Positions 42,898 through 51,984 of a DNA stretch of 64,000 nt are shown here, one piece after another (the first letter of the stretch is position 1; each line of letters begins with the position of its first letter). The notes beneath the pieces are model-generated. The model did no database searches, was not told where the DNA came from, and saw only the letters and a list, made by a program, of their open reading frames with translations. Position numbers and translations under genes: made by a program. Origin of the DNA: Verrucomicrobiia bacterium (GTDB taxonomy: Bacteria > Verrucomicrobiota > Verrucomicrobiia > Palsa-1439); contig JAJVHY010000028.1 in the NCBI GenBank assembly GCA_022072455.1, forward strand, positions 1 through 64,000, written 5' to 3'.

Positions 42898-42910
42898 CGC
42901 GGAGCGTCAG
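42894..42910. terminator. palindrome spanning both stop codons of convergent genes
   Basis: CTGACGC-GGA-GCGTCAG is a perfect seven-base-arm hairpin. The TGA stop of the fumarase beta gene (42895-42897) and the TGA stop of the proline-rich gene (complement of 42907-42909) occupy symmetric places in it. TTTT follows at 42921-42924 on the plus strand. A bidirectional terminator is likely. Confidence 0.5.
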
Positions 42911-43347
42911 TTCGAGAGGCTTTTCGGTGGGCCGATGATTTCGGCACCGATGATAATGTTGCGGATGTTGCTCCGGTCACGCAAAGCACCGGCCCACTGC
43001 GCGGCACGGTTGGGAGTGGCCGGGGCTGCCGCGGCGGCAACGGGGGTTGGTTTGGGTGGAGGTGGTGCGGCCGGCCGTGGGGCCGGCATCACCGGTGGCG
43101 GGGGTGGCGCGACGGGTTGCCGGGGGCGGGTCAGGCGTTCCATCATTTCATGGATCTGAATCGGCGCAACGGGAGGCGGAGCGGCTGGTTTGGCACGGGG
43201 CCGCGGACGCGGGCGCGGCGCCGGTGGTTCTTCGGCTGCCGATTCTTCATCCTCAGGCGTGGCCAATTTACCCAGCCCTTTCGCGACCATCACCACGATG
43301 GCGATGATGATCCAGATGATGAAGTCAATGCTGATGGCGAGTGGCAT
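42907..43347 (-). CDS. membrane-anchored proline/alanine-rich protein linked to floA
   Basis: 146 residues. An N-terminal membrane helix (MPLAISIDFIIWIIIAIVVMV) precedes an acidic patch (ATPEDEESAAEE) and a low-complexity Pro/Arg/Ala segment (APRPRPRPRAKPAAPPP, VAPPPPPVMPAPRP). A short C-terminal conserved-looking part ends WAGALRDRSNIRNIIIGAEI. It begins two bases after the floA stop, so it is the last gene of the nfeD/floA operon. The disordered tail could recruit partners to FloA membrane domains. Not a known family to me. Confidence 0.65.
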   Translation of the reverse strand: MPLAISIDFIIWIIIAIVVMVAKGLGKLATPEDEESAAEEPPAPRPRPRPRAKPAAPPPVAPIQIHEMMERLTRPRQPVAPPPPPVMPAPRPAAPPPPKPTPVAAAAAPATPNRAAQWAGALRDRSNIRNIIIGAEIIGPPKSLSN

Positions 43348-43349
43348 GG

Positions 43350-44381
43350 TTAGACGGTCCCGCCGCCTTTCCCGGTATCTTCACCGGCAATGGCTTGGCG
43401 CATCTTGGAATCGGCTTGGACGTTTTGCATCCGGTAATAATCCATGACGCCGAGGCGACCAGCGCGGAAGGCTTCAGCCATCGCCATCGGGATTTGCGCT
43501 TCGGCTTCGACGACTTTGGCGCGCATTTCCTGAGTGCGAGCTTTCATTTCCTGTTCAGTCGCAACGGCGAGTGCGCGGCGCGTTTCGGCGGCGGCTTGCG
43601 CGATCTGTTTGTTGGCTTCGGCTTGCTCGGTTTGGAGGCGGGCACCGATGTTGTCGCCAACGTCCACGTCGGCAATGTCGATCGAGAGAATTTCGAAAGC
43701 AGTGCCGGCATCGAGGCCGCGTTCGAGGACGCGCTTCGAGATGCTGTCGGGATTTTCGAGGACGGCTTTGTAGGTGTCGGCAGAGCCGATGGTGGTGACG
43801 ATGCCTTCGCCGACGCGGGCGACGATGGTTTCTTCGGTCGCGCCACCGACGAACCGGTCGAGATTAGTGCGGACGGTGACGCGGGCTTTGGCTTTGACTT
43901 GGATGCCGTCTTTGGCGACGGCGTCAATGCTTTGCTTGCCGGATGCGGCGCCGGGGCAGTCAATGACCTTGGGGTTGACACTGGTCATGACGGCCTCGAA
44001 AACGCTCTTGCCGGATTGGTGGGTGGCGAGGTCAATGGCGGCGGCGCGGTTGAAGTCGAGGTTCAGTTGCGCTTTGTCGGCGGCAATGAGGGCGCGAACG
44101 ACCTGATTGACGTCACCACCGGCGAGATAGTGGGCTTCGAGTTGGTCGGTGTTGAGGGCGATACCGGCTTTGACGGCGGTGATGCGGCTTTGAACGACAA
44201 GGCCGATCGGGACGCGGCGCAGTTTCATGCTGAGCAGGTTCAGGAACGTGACCGGCGCGCCGGAGAAGCGTGCTTGAATCCAGACGTTGATGAACGAGAT
44301 GACAATGATGACAACGATAAAGGCGACGATTGCCGCAATGACCGCGATACCGAGCAAGAACAATTGGCCGATGTTTTCCAT
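43350..44381 (-). CDS. floA: flotillin-like protein FloA (SPFH family)
   Basis: 343 residues with one N-terminal hairpin-like hydrophobic segment ([19 protein letters not shown]) and the bacterial FloA core, [20 protein letters not shown]. An SPFH domain follows ([33 protein letters not shown]) and then an Ala/Glu-rich coiled coil (about 235-320, [20 protein letters not shown]). FloA organises functional membrane microdomains. An AAGGAG site precedes the ATG. Genes for a long and a short NfeD lie upstream in the same transcript, the standard partner arrangement. Confidence 0.95.
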   Translation of the reverse strand: MENIGQLFLLGIAVIAAIVAFIVVIIVISFINVWIQARFSGAPVTFLNLLSMKLRRVPIGLVVQSRITAVKAGIALNTDQLEAHYLAGGDVNQVVRALIAADKAQLNLDFNRAAAIDLATHQSGKSVFEAVMTSVNPKVIDCPGAASGKQSIDAVAKDGIQVKAKARVTVRTNLDRFVGGATEETIVARVGEGIVTTIGSADTYKAVLENPDSISKRVLERGLDAGTAFEILSIDIADVDVGDNIGARLQTEQAEANKQIAQAAAETRRALAVATEQEMKARTQEMRAKVVEAEAQIPMAMAEAFRAGRLGVMDYYRMQNVQADSKMRQAIAGEDTGKGGGTV

Positions 44382-44396
44382 GATGGATCTCCTTGG

Positions 44397-44870
44397 TTAG
44401 ATTTTTCGCACAATGATGCGGGTGCCGTCAATGGCGATGACTTCGACGGCGCTGGCGCGTTCGATCATTCCGGATTCGGCGACGACGTCGTAGCGTTTGT
44501 CGCCAATCAAAGCGGTCCCGCTGGGGCGCAGCATCGTGTGGGCGATGCCCGTTTGGCCGACGAGTTCAGGCGTGGGGTGATCGCTGGCGTGTTGCGCAAC
44601 TTGCTCGTGGCTGAGGATCATCTTTTTCCCGGTGCGTGTTTCCGGGCCGTACCGGATGGAGACAAAGGCCGCGCCGATGCCCAACACCGCCTCCGCGACA
44701 AACAATGCGGCTGCCCAGTTCAATCCGTAGTCCCGGTAGCAAATCGCCAGCGCCACCAGGAACAAAACCATGCCGATGCTGCCGAGTACGAAACCCGGCA
44801 GAAAGAAATCCACGCAGATCATCGCGATGCCCATCGCGACCAGCAACGTTATGAGCCAGATCGTTTCCAT
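44397..44870 (-). CDS. short NfeD-family membrane protein
   Basis: 157 residues. Two or three N-terminal transmembrane helices (IWLITLLVAMGIAMICVDFF, IGMVLFLVALAICY) precede an OB-fold domain typical of NfeD: LVGQTGIAHTMLRPSGTALI and VVAESGMIERASAVEVIAID. NfeD proteins pair with SPFH proteins, here FloA 15 bases downstream. It lies six bases after the long NfeD gene. Confidence 0.88.
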   Translation of the reverse strand: METIWLITLLVAMGIAMICVDFFLPGFVLGSIGMVLFLVALAICYRDYGLNWAAALFVAEAVLGIGAAFVSIRYGPETRTGKKMILSHEQVAQHASDHPTPELVGQTGIAHTMLRPSGTALIGDKRYDVVAESGMIERASAVEVIAIDGTRIIVRKI

Positions 44871-44876
44871 AATTGG

Positions 44877-46265
44877 TCAAGCCACCCGTGTGACGACGAC
44901 CCGGCTGCCGTGAACTTCGGTGATGCGGATGACGGCGCCTTTTTCGATCAAATCGCCTTCCGTGATCACGTCCACAAGTTGGCTGCCAAACCGGCCTTTG
45001 CCGGAGGGGCGGAGTTGGGTTTCGGCGGTGCCGGTGGCGTTGAGCAGGCTTGCGGCCGTGCCGGCAGAAGTCGTGTAGCCGGCGGCGACACTGGTGGAGG
45101 TCGATAATTCCAGTTTCTGAAACAGTGACGTTTGCGGCAGATATTTACCAAGCAACAGCATTATGATCACCGAACCAACAAATCCGCCGGCCACGCGCAG
45201 CACGGGGATTTCGAGTTCCGGCCAAGTGATCATCGGTGCGCCCGGCCAGCGTTCGACCATCGCCATCAGCAACGAGACGAGGATCAGCGCGATCCCCGAA
45301 ATGCCGGCAATGCCGAATCCCGGCAAGACGAAAATTTCGACGAGCAGCAAGGCCAAGCCGATGGCAAAGAGGACGATCTCCTCCTGACCGGCCAAGCCGG
45401 CGACGAAGAAGCCGAGGAAGTAGATCGCGAAAGCAATCACGGCCACCACAGTGGGAATACCGAGTCCCGGCGTTTTCATTTCGAAATAGATGGCCGCCAT
45501 GCCGATCATAATCAAGAGCGGCGACGCCAGTGAAATCCAGCGACCGAGAACTTCAAATCCATGTGGCTCAACTGTCGTCACGGCGGCATTCGTGTACCCA
45601 AACGTGGGGAACAGTTCGTCCAGTGATTTGAGCGTGCCGGCCGAGAGCAACGGCTTTGGTGGTTCACCGAACGCGCGAGCGGCTTCGTCGTTGGTCAGGG
45701 TCAAGAGCTTGCCTTTGGGGCTGATCGTGGTGCCGTCGCGGCTCAACTCGATGTCGGCGTCCACCATCGCCTCGAACACCTCGGCGTCATGGCCATTTTG
45801 TTGAGCGGTCGCCCGGATCAAAGCGCGCATGGCCGACCCGATCTTTTCCTCGTAACTCTTTGGCAGTTCCTGAACGCCCTGACCGGGAATCAACATGACC
45901 GGCGTCGCGGCGCCGATGACGCTGCCCGGGGCCATGTAGATCTTGTCAGTGGCCGCTGCGATGAAGGCGCCGGCAGAATAGGCTTTGGAGTTGACGTAGG
46001 TGGCAGTCTTGTAAGGCGACTGTTCGAGGAGTTTGATGATCTTTTCGGTGATGTCCACGCGCCCGCCGTTGGTTTCCATGTCGAGGACGAGCGCCGTGGC
46101 GCGAATTGCCGCAGCTTCGCGGAGACCGCGTTGGACGAGGAAAAGTGTGTTGTGGGTGATGTCTTCGCGGATGGCGATGACGCAGACCGTGGGCCGGTCC
46201 GCCGCGAACACCCACCCCGGAAGCGCGACGGCCAACAACAGGACTGGAAGCATCAACCGTTTCAT
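44877..46265 (-). CDS. NfeD1-type membrane serine protease (ClpP-like domain plus NfeD)
   Basis: 462 residues from the ATG at 46265, which starts a signal peptide (MKRLMLPVLLLAVALPGWVFA); an upstream in-frame extension lacks one. The ClpP-like protease part includes ALVLDMETNGGRVDITEKII and SKAYSAGAFIAAATDKIYMA, where the Ser in YSAGAF is the probable nucleophile, with APGSVIGAATPVML following. Several membrane helices come next, then a C-terminal OB-fold domain (LRPSGKGRFGSQLVDVITEG). Archaeal relatives cleave the SPFH partner. It heads the floA operon and is divergent from the desaturase. Confidence 0.9.
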   Translation of the reverse strand: MKRLMLPVLLLAVALPGWVFAADRPTVCVIAIREDITHNTLFLVQRGLREAAAIRATALVLDMETNGGRVDITEKIIKLLEQSPYKTATYVNSKAYSAGAFIAAATDKIYMAPGSVIGAATPVMLIPGQGVQELPKSYEEKIGSAMRALIRATAQQNGHDAEVFEAMVDADIELSRDGTTISPKGKLLTLTNDEAARAFGEPPKPLLSAGTLKSLDELFPTFGYTNAAVTTVEPHGFEVLGRWISLASPLLIMIGMAAIYFEMKTPGLGIPTVVAVIAFAIYFLGFFVAGLAGQEEIVLFAIGLALLLVEIFVLPGFGIAGISGIALILVSLLMAMVERWPGAPMITWPELEIPVLRVAGGFVGSVIIMLLLGKYLPQTSLFQKLELSTSTSVAAGYTTSAGTAASLLNATGTAETQLRPSGKGRFGSQLVDVITEGDLIEKGAVIRITEVHGSRVVVTRVA

Positions 46266-46361
46266 GCCGCAATGGATACCGCCAGCCGCCGCGCGGAGCA
46301 AGTCAATTGGAACAGCCCAACCGGTTCGGCGGGAGACGGAAAAACGGTCACAGATTTCCGA

Positions 46362-46390
46362 TGGCCAAGCGTTCGCGGGGCATTTATAGT
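46362..46390 (+). promoter_or_regulatory. sigma-70-like promoter of the desaturase-miaB operon
   Basis: TGGCCA (46362-46367) and TATAGT (46385-46390) are separated by 17 bases. The expected start of transcription (about 46396-46398) almost coincides with the ATG at 46399, which has no ribosome binding site, so the mRNA may be leaderless. Confidence 0.5.
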
Positions 46391-46398
46391 CCGCGCCC

Positions 46399-47478
46399 AT
46401 GTCACAGTGTGAGCGTAATGCAACTTCCGAAGCGGCCCGCCGCACTGCGGTGCGCCTGTTGGCGGATGCGGTGCGTCCATCGGCCGGCGCGGCGTGGCGT
46501 GAGTTTGCGGTGACGCTGGCGTCGGTAGTAGCGAGTTGGGTGCTGGCGGCCTGGGTTGTTTTCCCAGTGGTAGTGACACGGGACGGAGCTTGGTGGCTGG
46601 CGTGGCTTGCGAGTTGTCTGATGATGTCAGTGTCGCTGGTGCGGTTGTTCGTGGTCCAGCACGATGCTGGACACGGTGGGTTGTCGCCGTCGAAGCCGTT
46701 GAATCACTTTATCGGGCACGTTTGTTCGGTGTTTGAATTCACGCCGTTTCTGCACTGGCACCGGCATCACTGGCATCATCATCGGACGGCTGGACACTTG
46801 GAGAAACAAGATGGGTTGGGGGACATTTACACGTTGTCGGTGGCGGATTACCGGCGCTTGAAGCCGTGGCAGCAGGCGTTTTACCGGCTGGTGCGGAATC
46901 GAGTGCATTTTTTCCTGATCATGCCGACAAATCTGTTTTTGTTTTTGCACCGGTTTCCGCTCGTGCAATTTCCCTTGTCGCCGATCAAACAAAAACCCAG
47001 CGCCTCCGAGTGGGTGAATATCCTCGCGCTCGACGTCGTGTACGTCGCGCTTGGCTGGTGGGCGTGGACGCATTGGGAGATCGCGCAGCCGTGGGTGATT
47101 TCGTATGGAATCGCGTTTGTTGTGGCGGCGACGATTGGGATTGTGTTGTTCTATACGCAGCATCAGTTTGAGACGACGTACTATGCGCGCGACGGCGAGT
47201 GGTCTTTTTATGAGAGTTCGATGAAGGGCAGTATGACGTTGCGCTTGCCGTTTGTCTGGATGGAGTGGCTCATCGGTTACATCAACTATCATTCAATCCA
47301 TCACTTGAAGCCGAACATACCGATGTACGACTTGCGGCGGTGTTACGTCGCGCTCAGTGCTGCCGGAATTCGCATGGCCGAATGCCGGCTCGGTGAGATC
47401 TGGAAGACGTTTGATCTGGCGTTGTGGGATGAGGCGCAACAGCGTATGGTGTGCTTCACTGACGTCGAGACGCGATGA
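46399..47478 (+). CDS. membrane fatty acid desaturase
   Basis: 359 residues with the three histidine boxes of membrane di-iron desaturases: HDAGHGG, HWHRHHWHHHRT and NYHSIHHLKP. Four or more hydrophobic segments surround them (FAVTLASVVASWVLAAWVVF, WVISYGIAFVVAATIGIVLF). It would introduce a double bond into lipid acyl chains, using ferredoxin or a similar donor. The ATG at 46399 is used because the promoter leaves little room. Its stop overlaps the miaB start by ATGA, an unusual pairing of lipid and tRNA modification genes. Confidence 0.9.
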   Translation: MSQCERNATSEAARRTAVRLLADAVRPSAGAAWREFAVTLASVVASWVLAAWVVFPVVVTRDGAWWLAWLASCLMMSVSLVRLFVVQHDAGHGGLSPSKPLNHFIGHVCSVFEFTPFLHWHRHHWHHHRTAGHLEKQDGLGDIYTLSVADYRRLKPWQQAFYRLVRNRVHFFLIMPTNLFLFLHRFPLVQFPLSPIKQKPSASEWVNILALDVVYVALGWWAWTHWEIAQPWVISYGIAFVVAATIGIVLFYTQHQFETTYYARDGEWSFYESSMKGSMTLRLPFVWMEWLIGYINYHSIHHLKPNIPMYDLRRCYVALSAAGIRMAECRLGEIWKTFDLALWDEAQQRMVCFTDVETR

Positions 47479-48809
47479 AACAGGTTTACATCAAAACTTA
47501 CGGTTGCCAGATGAATGAGCGCGATAGCGAGGCTGTCGCGGCGATGCTGCGTGACCGGGGGTATGGGATAACCGGTGCCGAAGACGACGCGGACATCATT
47601 TTGCTCAACACCTGTAGTGTCCGTGATCTCGCGGAGCAGAAGGCACTCGGCAAGATGCGTTCGCTGGCACATGCCAAGAAGCAGAAGCCGGCGTTGATTC
47701 TGGGTTACATGGGATGCATGGCGCAGAGCCGCGGCGCGGAGTTGCTGGAAAATCCGGCGGTGAATCTTGTCGTTGGCACGCAGAAATTTCACAAAATCGC
47801 GGATTACCTGGATGAGATGGAATTACGCACGCCGTTCCAGATTGCCGACATCGCCGCAGAAGCCGGCAGCGAGTCCACGATCAAAGATCACATCCTCGGA
47901 AGCAACGGGGACCGGCAAGTCACGGCATTCGTCAGTATCATGCAGGGGTGTGACATGCACTGCTCGTTCTGCATCGTGCCGTCCACGCGCGGGACGGAGC
48001 GGAGCCGGCCAATCGCGGAGATTGTGGATGAAGTGCGCCGGTTGGCCGACCAAGGGGTGCGGGAAGTCACGTTGCTCGGGCAGATTGTCACCAGTTACGG
48101 GCGCAGAGATTCCGGCAAGTCGGCGTTCGCTAAACTGTTGGCGGCGGTCCATTCCGTTCATGGGATTGAGCGCATTCGCTTCACCTCGCCGCATCCGAAA
48201 GGGTTTGGCGATGATCTGGTCGCGGCGTACCGGGATTTGCCGAAATTATGTGAGCATGCGCATTTGCCGGTGCAGTGCGGCTCGAACCGGTTGCTCAAGG
48301 CGATGAACCGCGGTTATACACGGGAAACGTATCTCAAGATCATCGAGAAGCTCCGCACGGCGCGACCGGGAATTGCGATCACGACGGATGTGATTGTTGG
48401 TTTTCCCGGTGAGACGGTGGAAGATTTTGAACAGACGGCGGACTTGATGCGCTCGGTCGAGTTCGATCAGGCCTATATTTTCAAGTATTCCATCCGTCGC
48501 GACACGCCGGCGGCGGCATTGCCGGAGCAATTGCCAGAAGCGGTGAAGGAGGAACGCAACCAGATCTTGTTGGAGATTCTCGACACGCGGTTGTTGCGAA
48601 AGAACGAGGCGCTCGTCGGAACGACTGTGGAGATTCTGGTCGAGGGGCCAAGTAACAAGAAACCGTACCGGATGTTTGGCCGCACGCGCACGAACAAAGG
48701 CGTTGTTTTCGATGGCAGTGACCGCCATAAAGGTCACCTCTTGCCAGTCCGCATTGAACGGGCAACGGTCACGACCCTTTACGGCGATCCGGCAATACTT
48801 AATTTATGA
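47475..48809 (+). CDS. miaB: tRNA-2-methylthio-N6-dimethylallyladenosine synthase
   Basis: 444 residues. The N-terminal MTTase domain holds cluster cysteines in YGCQMNERDS, LLNTCSVRDLAE and GYMGCMAQS. The radical SAM motif is CDMHCSFCIVPSTRG (C-x3-C-x2-C), followed by REVTLLGQIVTSYGRRDSGK, PVQCGSNRLLKAMNRGYTRE and VGFPGETVEDFEQT. A TRAM domain closes the protein (EILVEGPSNKKPYRMFGRTR). It adds methylthio to i6A37 in tRNAs. The family usually reads GQNVNSY where this protein has GQIVTSYG, so RimO/MtaB-type assignment was considered, but the overall motif set fits MiaB best. Confidence 0.93.
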   Translation: MKQVYIKTYGCQMNERDSEAVAAMLRDRGYGITGAEDDADIILLNTCSVRDLAEQKALGKMRSLAHAKKQKPALILGYMGCMAQSRGAELLENPAVNLVVGTQKFHKIADYLDEMELRTPFQIADIAAEAGSESTIKDHILGSNGDRQVTAFVSIMQGCDMHCSFCIVPSTRGTERSRPIAEIVDEVRRLADQGVREVTLLGQIVTSYGRRDSGKSAFAKLLAAVHSVHGIERIRFTSPHPKGFGDDLVAAYRDLPKLCEHAHLPVQCGSNRLLKAMNRGYTRETYLKIIEKLRTARPGIAITTDVIVGFPGETVEDFEQTADLMRSVEFDQAYIFKYSIRRDTPAAALPEQLPEAVKEERNQILLEILDTRLLRKNEALVGTTVEILVEGPSNKKPYRMFGRTRTNKGVVFDGSDRHKGHLLPVRIERATVTTLYGDPAILNL

Positions 48810-49345
48810 GTTTGAAACTAATTTCGATCGCAGTCGGGCTGCTCGTTATTGCGACACGGGTGCCGGGTTTGGTGGCGACGGCCAAGTACCGGGAGTTCCT
48901 GATCAAATTTCCCCGGAATGTTTTACTGGGGCGCATCTTGATGGGCATCGTCGCGCTCATCGTCTGGCGGACGATGTATTACGCGGCGACCGACGAATGG
49001 AAATGGGCGCAACCCTTGATCGTCGTTGGTGTTCCGGTGGCGTACTGGCTGGTTTACCAATTCGGAACGCCCTATTTGTCCATGCGGGCTGTGGCGGCGT
49101 TGATGCTGTTGATCGCGAAACAAATGCTCGATGCTGCCGATGTCAGCGATGCGCCGCTGCGATTGATTGTCACGGTGTTCGCCTATCTGTGGGTGGTGGG
49201 CGCGATCTGGATGGCGTCGGCGCCGCATCATTTTCGGGATTTGATCGGCTACATGATGGCAAATGACCAACGTTGCCGGCTGGCGTGTGCGGCCGGAACT
49301 GCAGTTGGTCTGGCCTTTGTCGTGCTAGGAGTGGTGGCTTACTAA
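48806..49345 (+). CDS. integral membrane protein of unknown function
   Basis: 179 residues, coupled to miaB by an ATGA overlap. At least five hydrophobic segments are visible (LISIAVGLLVIATRVPGLVA, LLGRILMGIVALIVWRTMYY, PLIVVGVPVAYWLVYQF, LIVTVFAYLWVVGAIWMA, GTAVGLAFVVLGVVAY). No catalytic motif or family was recognised. A nucleotide-sugar dehydrogenase follows after 16 bases, so it may act in envelope polysaccharide assembly, but nothing in the sequence proves it. Confidence 0.7.
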   Translation: MSLKLISIAVGLLVIATRVPGLVATAKYREFLIKFPRNVLLGRILMGIVALIVWRTMYYAATDEWKWAQPLIVVGVPVAYWLVYQFGTPYLSMRAVAALMLLIAKQMLDAADVSDAPLRLIVTVFAYLWVVGAIWMASAPHHFRDLIGYMMANDQRCRLACAAGTAVGLAFVVLGVVAY

Positions 49346-49361
49346 CACTGGAGAATCAATT

Positions 49362-51017
49362 ATGAGTAACGCTGTTGAAGTTTCCATCAGTCCGGCCGGT
49401 GAGAGCTTTCCGTTGCCGGCGAAGGAAGAATACGCCGCCGAACACGCGCGGCTCGAGAAGCTGGCCGGGGCCGCACGCAAGTCCGGCAAGGAAGTGGTCG
49501 TGGTCATGGGCGTCGGGTTTGTTGGCGCGGTGATGGCGGCAATTGTCGCGGACACAACTGACAGGAAGGGCAAGCCGAGCAAGCTAGTCATCGGCTGTCA
49601 GCGGCCGAGTTCGCGGAGTTATTGGAAGATTCCATTGATCAATCGCGGCGTCGCGCCGGTCAAAGCGGAGGACCCTGAGGTTGACAAGATCATCGCGCGA
49701 ACCGTGAAGGAAAAAGAAACGCTCACAGCGACGTTCAATAGCGATTGCCTCAAGCTCGCCGATTGCGTTGTGGTGGATGTCCAGTGCGATTACAAGAAGA
49801 ACGCGCTCGGCGACATGCGCGATGGGGAAGCCGACATGGCCGCGCTTGAAGCGACGATGAAGACGATTGGTCAAAAAATTCCCGCCAAGTGCCTCGTGCT
49901 CATTGAAACCACCGTCGCGCCCGGCACGACGGAATTCGTGGCGTGGCCGATTCTGAAACGGGCCTTCGCCGCGCGTGGCATCAAGACAGAGCCATTGCTG
50001 GCGCACAGCTTCGAGCGCGTGATGCCGGGGCGCGAGTACGTTTCGAGCATCCGCGATTTCTGGCGGGTCTGTTCCGGCTGCAATCCTGCTGCACGGAAAC
50101 GGGTCGAAAAGTTTCTCCGGGAAGTTCTCAACACGAAAGATTTTCCCCTGACGGTCATGGATCGGCCCATCGAATCGGAGACGACGAAGATCGTCGAGAA
50201 TTCCTACCGGGCCACGATTCTCGCGTACCTGCACGAGTGGAGTTTGTTTGCCGAACGCAATGGGGTTGATCTGATCAAAGTAATCAAGGCGATCAAGATG
50301 CGGCCGACGCATAGCAACATCATTTTCCCCGGCCCCGGTATCGGCGGCTACTGCCTGCCGAAAGATGGCGGGTTGGGCTACTGGGCGTATAAGCACATCC
50401 TCGGCTTCGAGGACGGCGATAACGTCTTCAAAATCACGCCGACCGCGATTGATATCAACGACACCCGGGCACTGCATGTCGCCGAACTCACGCGCGACGC
50501 GTTACGCAATATGGGGCGATACATTGCCGGCTCGGACGTGTTGCTGTGTGGGGCGAGTTACCGGCAGGATGTGGGCGATACGCGGTATTCCGGCAGCGAA
50601 CTCGTTGTCCGTAAGTTGACTGAGATGGGCGCGGAATTGCGCGTGCACGATCCGTATGTCGAGCATTGGTACGAGCTCGAAGCCCAAGATAACTATCCCG
50701 CGCCCGGTCAGTCGTGGTCGCGGTTCTTCCGCAGTCAGGACGAGCTGCGGAATATCAAGATGCAGGCCGACTTGAAGGTCGCGCTCAAGAGCGTGGAAGC
50801 CGTCATTTTCGCGGTGCCGCACCGGCAGTACTTGGAGTTGCAACCGGAGGATGTGGTGAAGTGGGCCGGGCGAAAGATCGCGATCGTGGATTGTTACGGT
50901 ATCCTCAGCGACGACACGGTGCGCCGATATTTCGAGTTGGGCTGTGAAGTGAAAGCGTTGGGCCGCGGGCACATCCAACGGCTCAAAGAAGAAGTGCGGC
51001 GCAAAGCGAAACGGTGA
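49362..51017 (+). CDS. nucleotide-sugar dehydrogenase (UDP-glucose/GDP-mannose dehydrogenase family)
   Basis: 551 residues; GGAG lies eight bases before the ATG. The N-terminal Rossmann motif is VVVMGVGFVGAVMAA. The central region has LVLIETTVAPGTTE and ESETTKIVENSYRATILAYL. The catalytic cysteine is C331 in GIGGYCLPKDGG, with a C-terminal nucleotide-sugar-binding domain (LLCGASYRQDVGDTRYSGSE). The family oxidises UDP-glucose, UDP-ManNAc, UDP-GlcNAc or GDP-mannose to uronic acids with two NAD+. The protein is about 100 residues longer than most members, partly because of an N-terminal extension of about 45 residues. A family 9 glycosyltransferase overlaps it, pointing to surface polysaccharide synthesis. 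Confidence 0.9.
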   Translation: MSNAVEVSISPAGESFPLPAKEEYAAEHARLEKLAGAARKSGKEVVVVMGVGFVGAVMAAIVADTTDRKGKPSKLVIGCQRPSSRSYWKIPLINRGVAPVKAEDPEVDKIIARTVKEKETLTATFNSDCLKLADCVVVDVQCDYKKNALGDMRDGEADMAALEATMKTIGQKIPAKCLVLIETTVAPGTTEFVAWPILKRAFAARGIKTEPLLAHSFERVMPGREYVSSIRDFWRVCSGCNPAARKRVEKFLREVLNTKDFPLTVMDRPIESETTKIVENSYRATILAYLHEWSLFAERNGVDLIKVIKAIKMRPTHSNIIFPGPGIGGYCLPKDGGLGYWAYKHILGFEDGDNVFKITPTAIDINDTRALHVAELTRDALRNMGRYIAGSDVLLCGASYRQDVGDTRYSGSELVVRKLTEMGAELRVHDPYVEHWYELEAQDNYPAPGQSWSRFFRSQDELRNIKMQADLKVALKSVEAVIFAVPHRQYLELQPEDVVKWAGRKIAIVDCYGILSDDTVRRYFELGCEVKALGRGHIQRLKEEVRRKAKR

Positions 51018-51895
51018 AATTCCCGCGCATCCTCGTCATTCGCGGTGGGGCGATTGGCGATTTTATCATGACGCTGCCAGTGCTGGCGGCGTTGCGGGAG
51101 CGGTGGCCGGCGGCGCACCTCGAAGTGCTCGGGTATCCGCATATCGCCGGGTTGGCAGCCGGATATGTGAACGGGACGCGCTCGATGAGCGACCGGGCGC
51201 TGGCCGGGTTTTTCGTGCCCAACGGAATTTTGGACCCGAACTGGATGGACTATTTCGCGTCGTTCGCCGCGGTCATTTCCTATTTGTTCGATCCAGACGA
51301 GATATTTGCGAACAACGTGAAGCGCTGCGGTGTGAAACAGTACATCCCGGGGGCGCCGAAGCCGACGGACTTGCCGGCGGCGCGGCATTATTGCCGGGCG
51401 TTGGAGGCGTTAGCGATTTATGTGGACGCGCCGGTGCCACGCGTGAACGTCGTGGCGGGGCCGCGCACGCGTACGGTTGTGATTCACCCCGGCAGCGGGA
51501 GCGAGAAAAAGAACTGGCCGGTCGAAAAGTTTGGGTCATTGGGACGCTGGGTTGTGGACGAATTGAATCTGCCGGTCGCGGTTGTGCAGGGCGAGGCCGA
51601 TGAAAAATCGGTGGCACGATTGTTGGCCGAATTGTCACCGCGACTGGTGCGAGTGTTGGCCGGATTGAAGTTGCCGGAACTGGCGGTGGAGTTGGCGCAA
51701 TGCGGAGTGTTTGTCGGGAACGACTCCGGGATTACGCATTTGGCGGCGGCAGTGGGCACGCCGGTCGTGGCGATGTTTGGCCCGGCATCGCCGGCAATCT
51801 GGCAGCCGCCGCAGCCGAATGCGCGGGTGATCGCGTTTGGACCAACGGACTTGCCGGAAGTGCGGCGGACGATGATCGAGTTGTTCCCGCGCTGA
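51014..51895 (+). CDS. family 9 glycosyltransferase (heptosyltransferase-like)
   Basis: 293 residues from a GTG overlapping the preceding stop (GTGA). LVIRGGAIGDFIMTLPVLAA is the GT9 N-terminal signature. VVIHPGSGSEKKNWPVEKF and VFVGNDSGITHLAAAVGTPV with VAMFGPASPAIW are the donor-site motifs of ADP-heptose:LPS heptosyltransferases. It would transfer a heptose or similar sugar to lipopolysaccharide core or another surface glycan. This suggests an LPS-type outer membrane. Confidence 0.9.
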   Translation: MKFPRILVIRGGAIGDFIMTLPVLAALRERWPAAHLEVLGYPHIAGLAAGYVNGTRSMSDRALAGFFVPNGILDPNWMDYFASFAAVISYLFDPDEIFANNVKRCGVKQYIPGAPKPTDLPAARHYCRALEALAIYVDAPVPRVNVVAGPRTRTVVIHPGSGSEKKNWPVEKFGSLGRWVVDELNLPVAVVQGEADEKSVARLLAELSPRLVRVLAGLKLPELAVELAQCGVFVGNDSGITHLAAAVGTPVVAMFGPASPAIWQPPQPNARVIAFGPTDLPEVRRTMIELFPR

Positions 51896-51921
51896 AGTCG
51901 TTGGCGGACAAGCCATTTGGC

Positions 51922-51950
51922 TTGACGGCTTGCCGGGCGACCACTAGAGT
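51922..51950 (+). promoter_or_regulatory. sigma-70-like promoter of the IHF/HU gene
   Basis: TTGACG (51922-51927) and TAGAGT (51945-51950) are 17 bases apart, leaving a leader of about 28 bases. AGGGAG (51971-51976) lies eight bases before the ATG at 51985. This is one of the clearest promoters in the window. Confidence 0.6.
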
Positions 51951-51984
51951 GCGCGCGTTTGAATTTAATCAGGGAGATGGACCA

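Noticed and set aside
49362-49500. Frameshift or fusion at the N-terminus of the nucleotide-sugar dehydrogenase
   Set aside because: The 45-residue extension before the Rossmann motif is in frame with a good SD at the ATG, so it looks like a genuine N-terminal extension.
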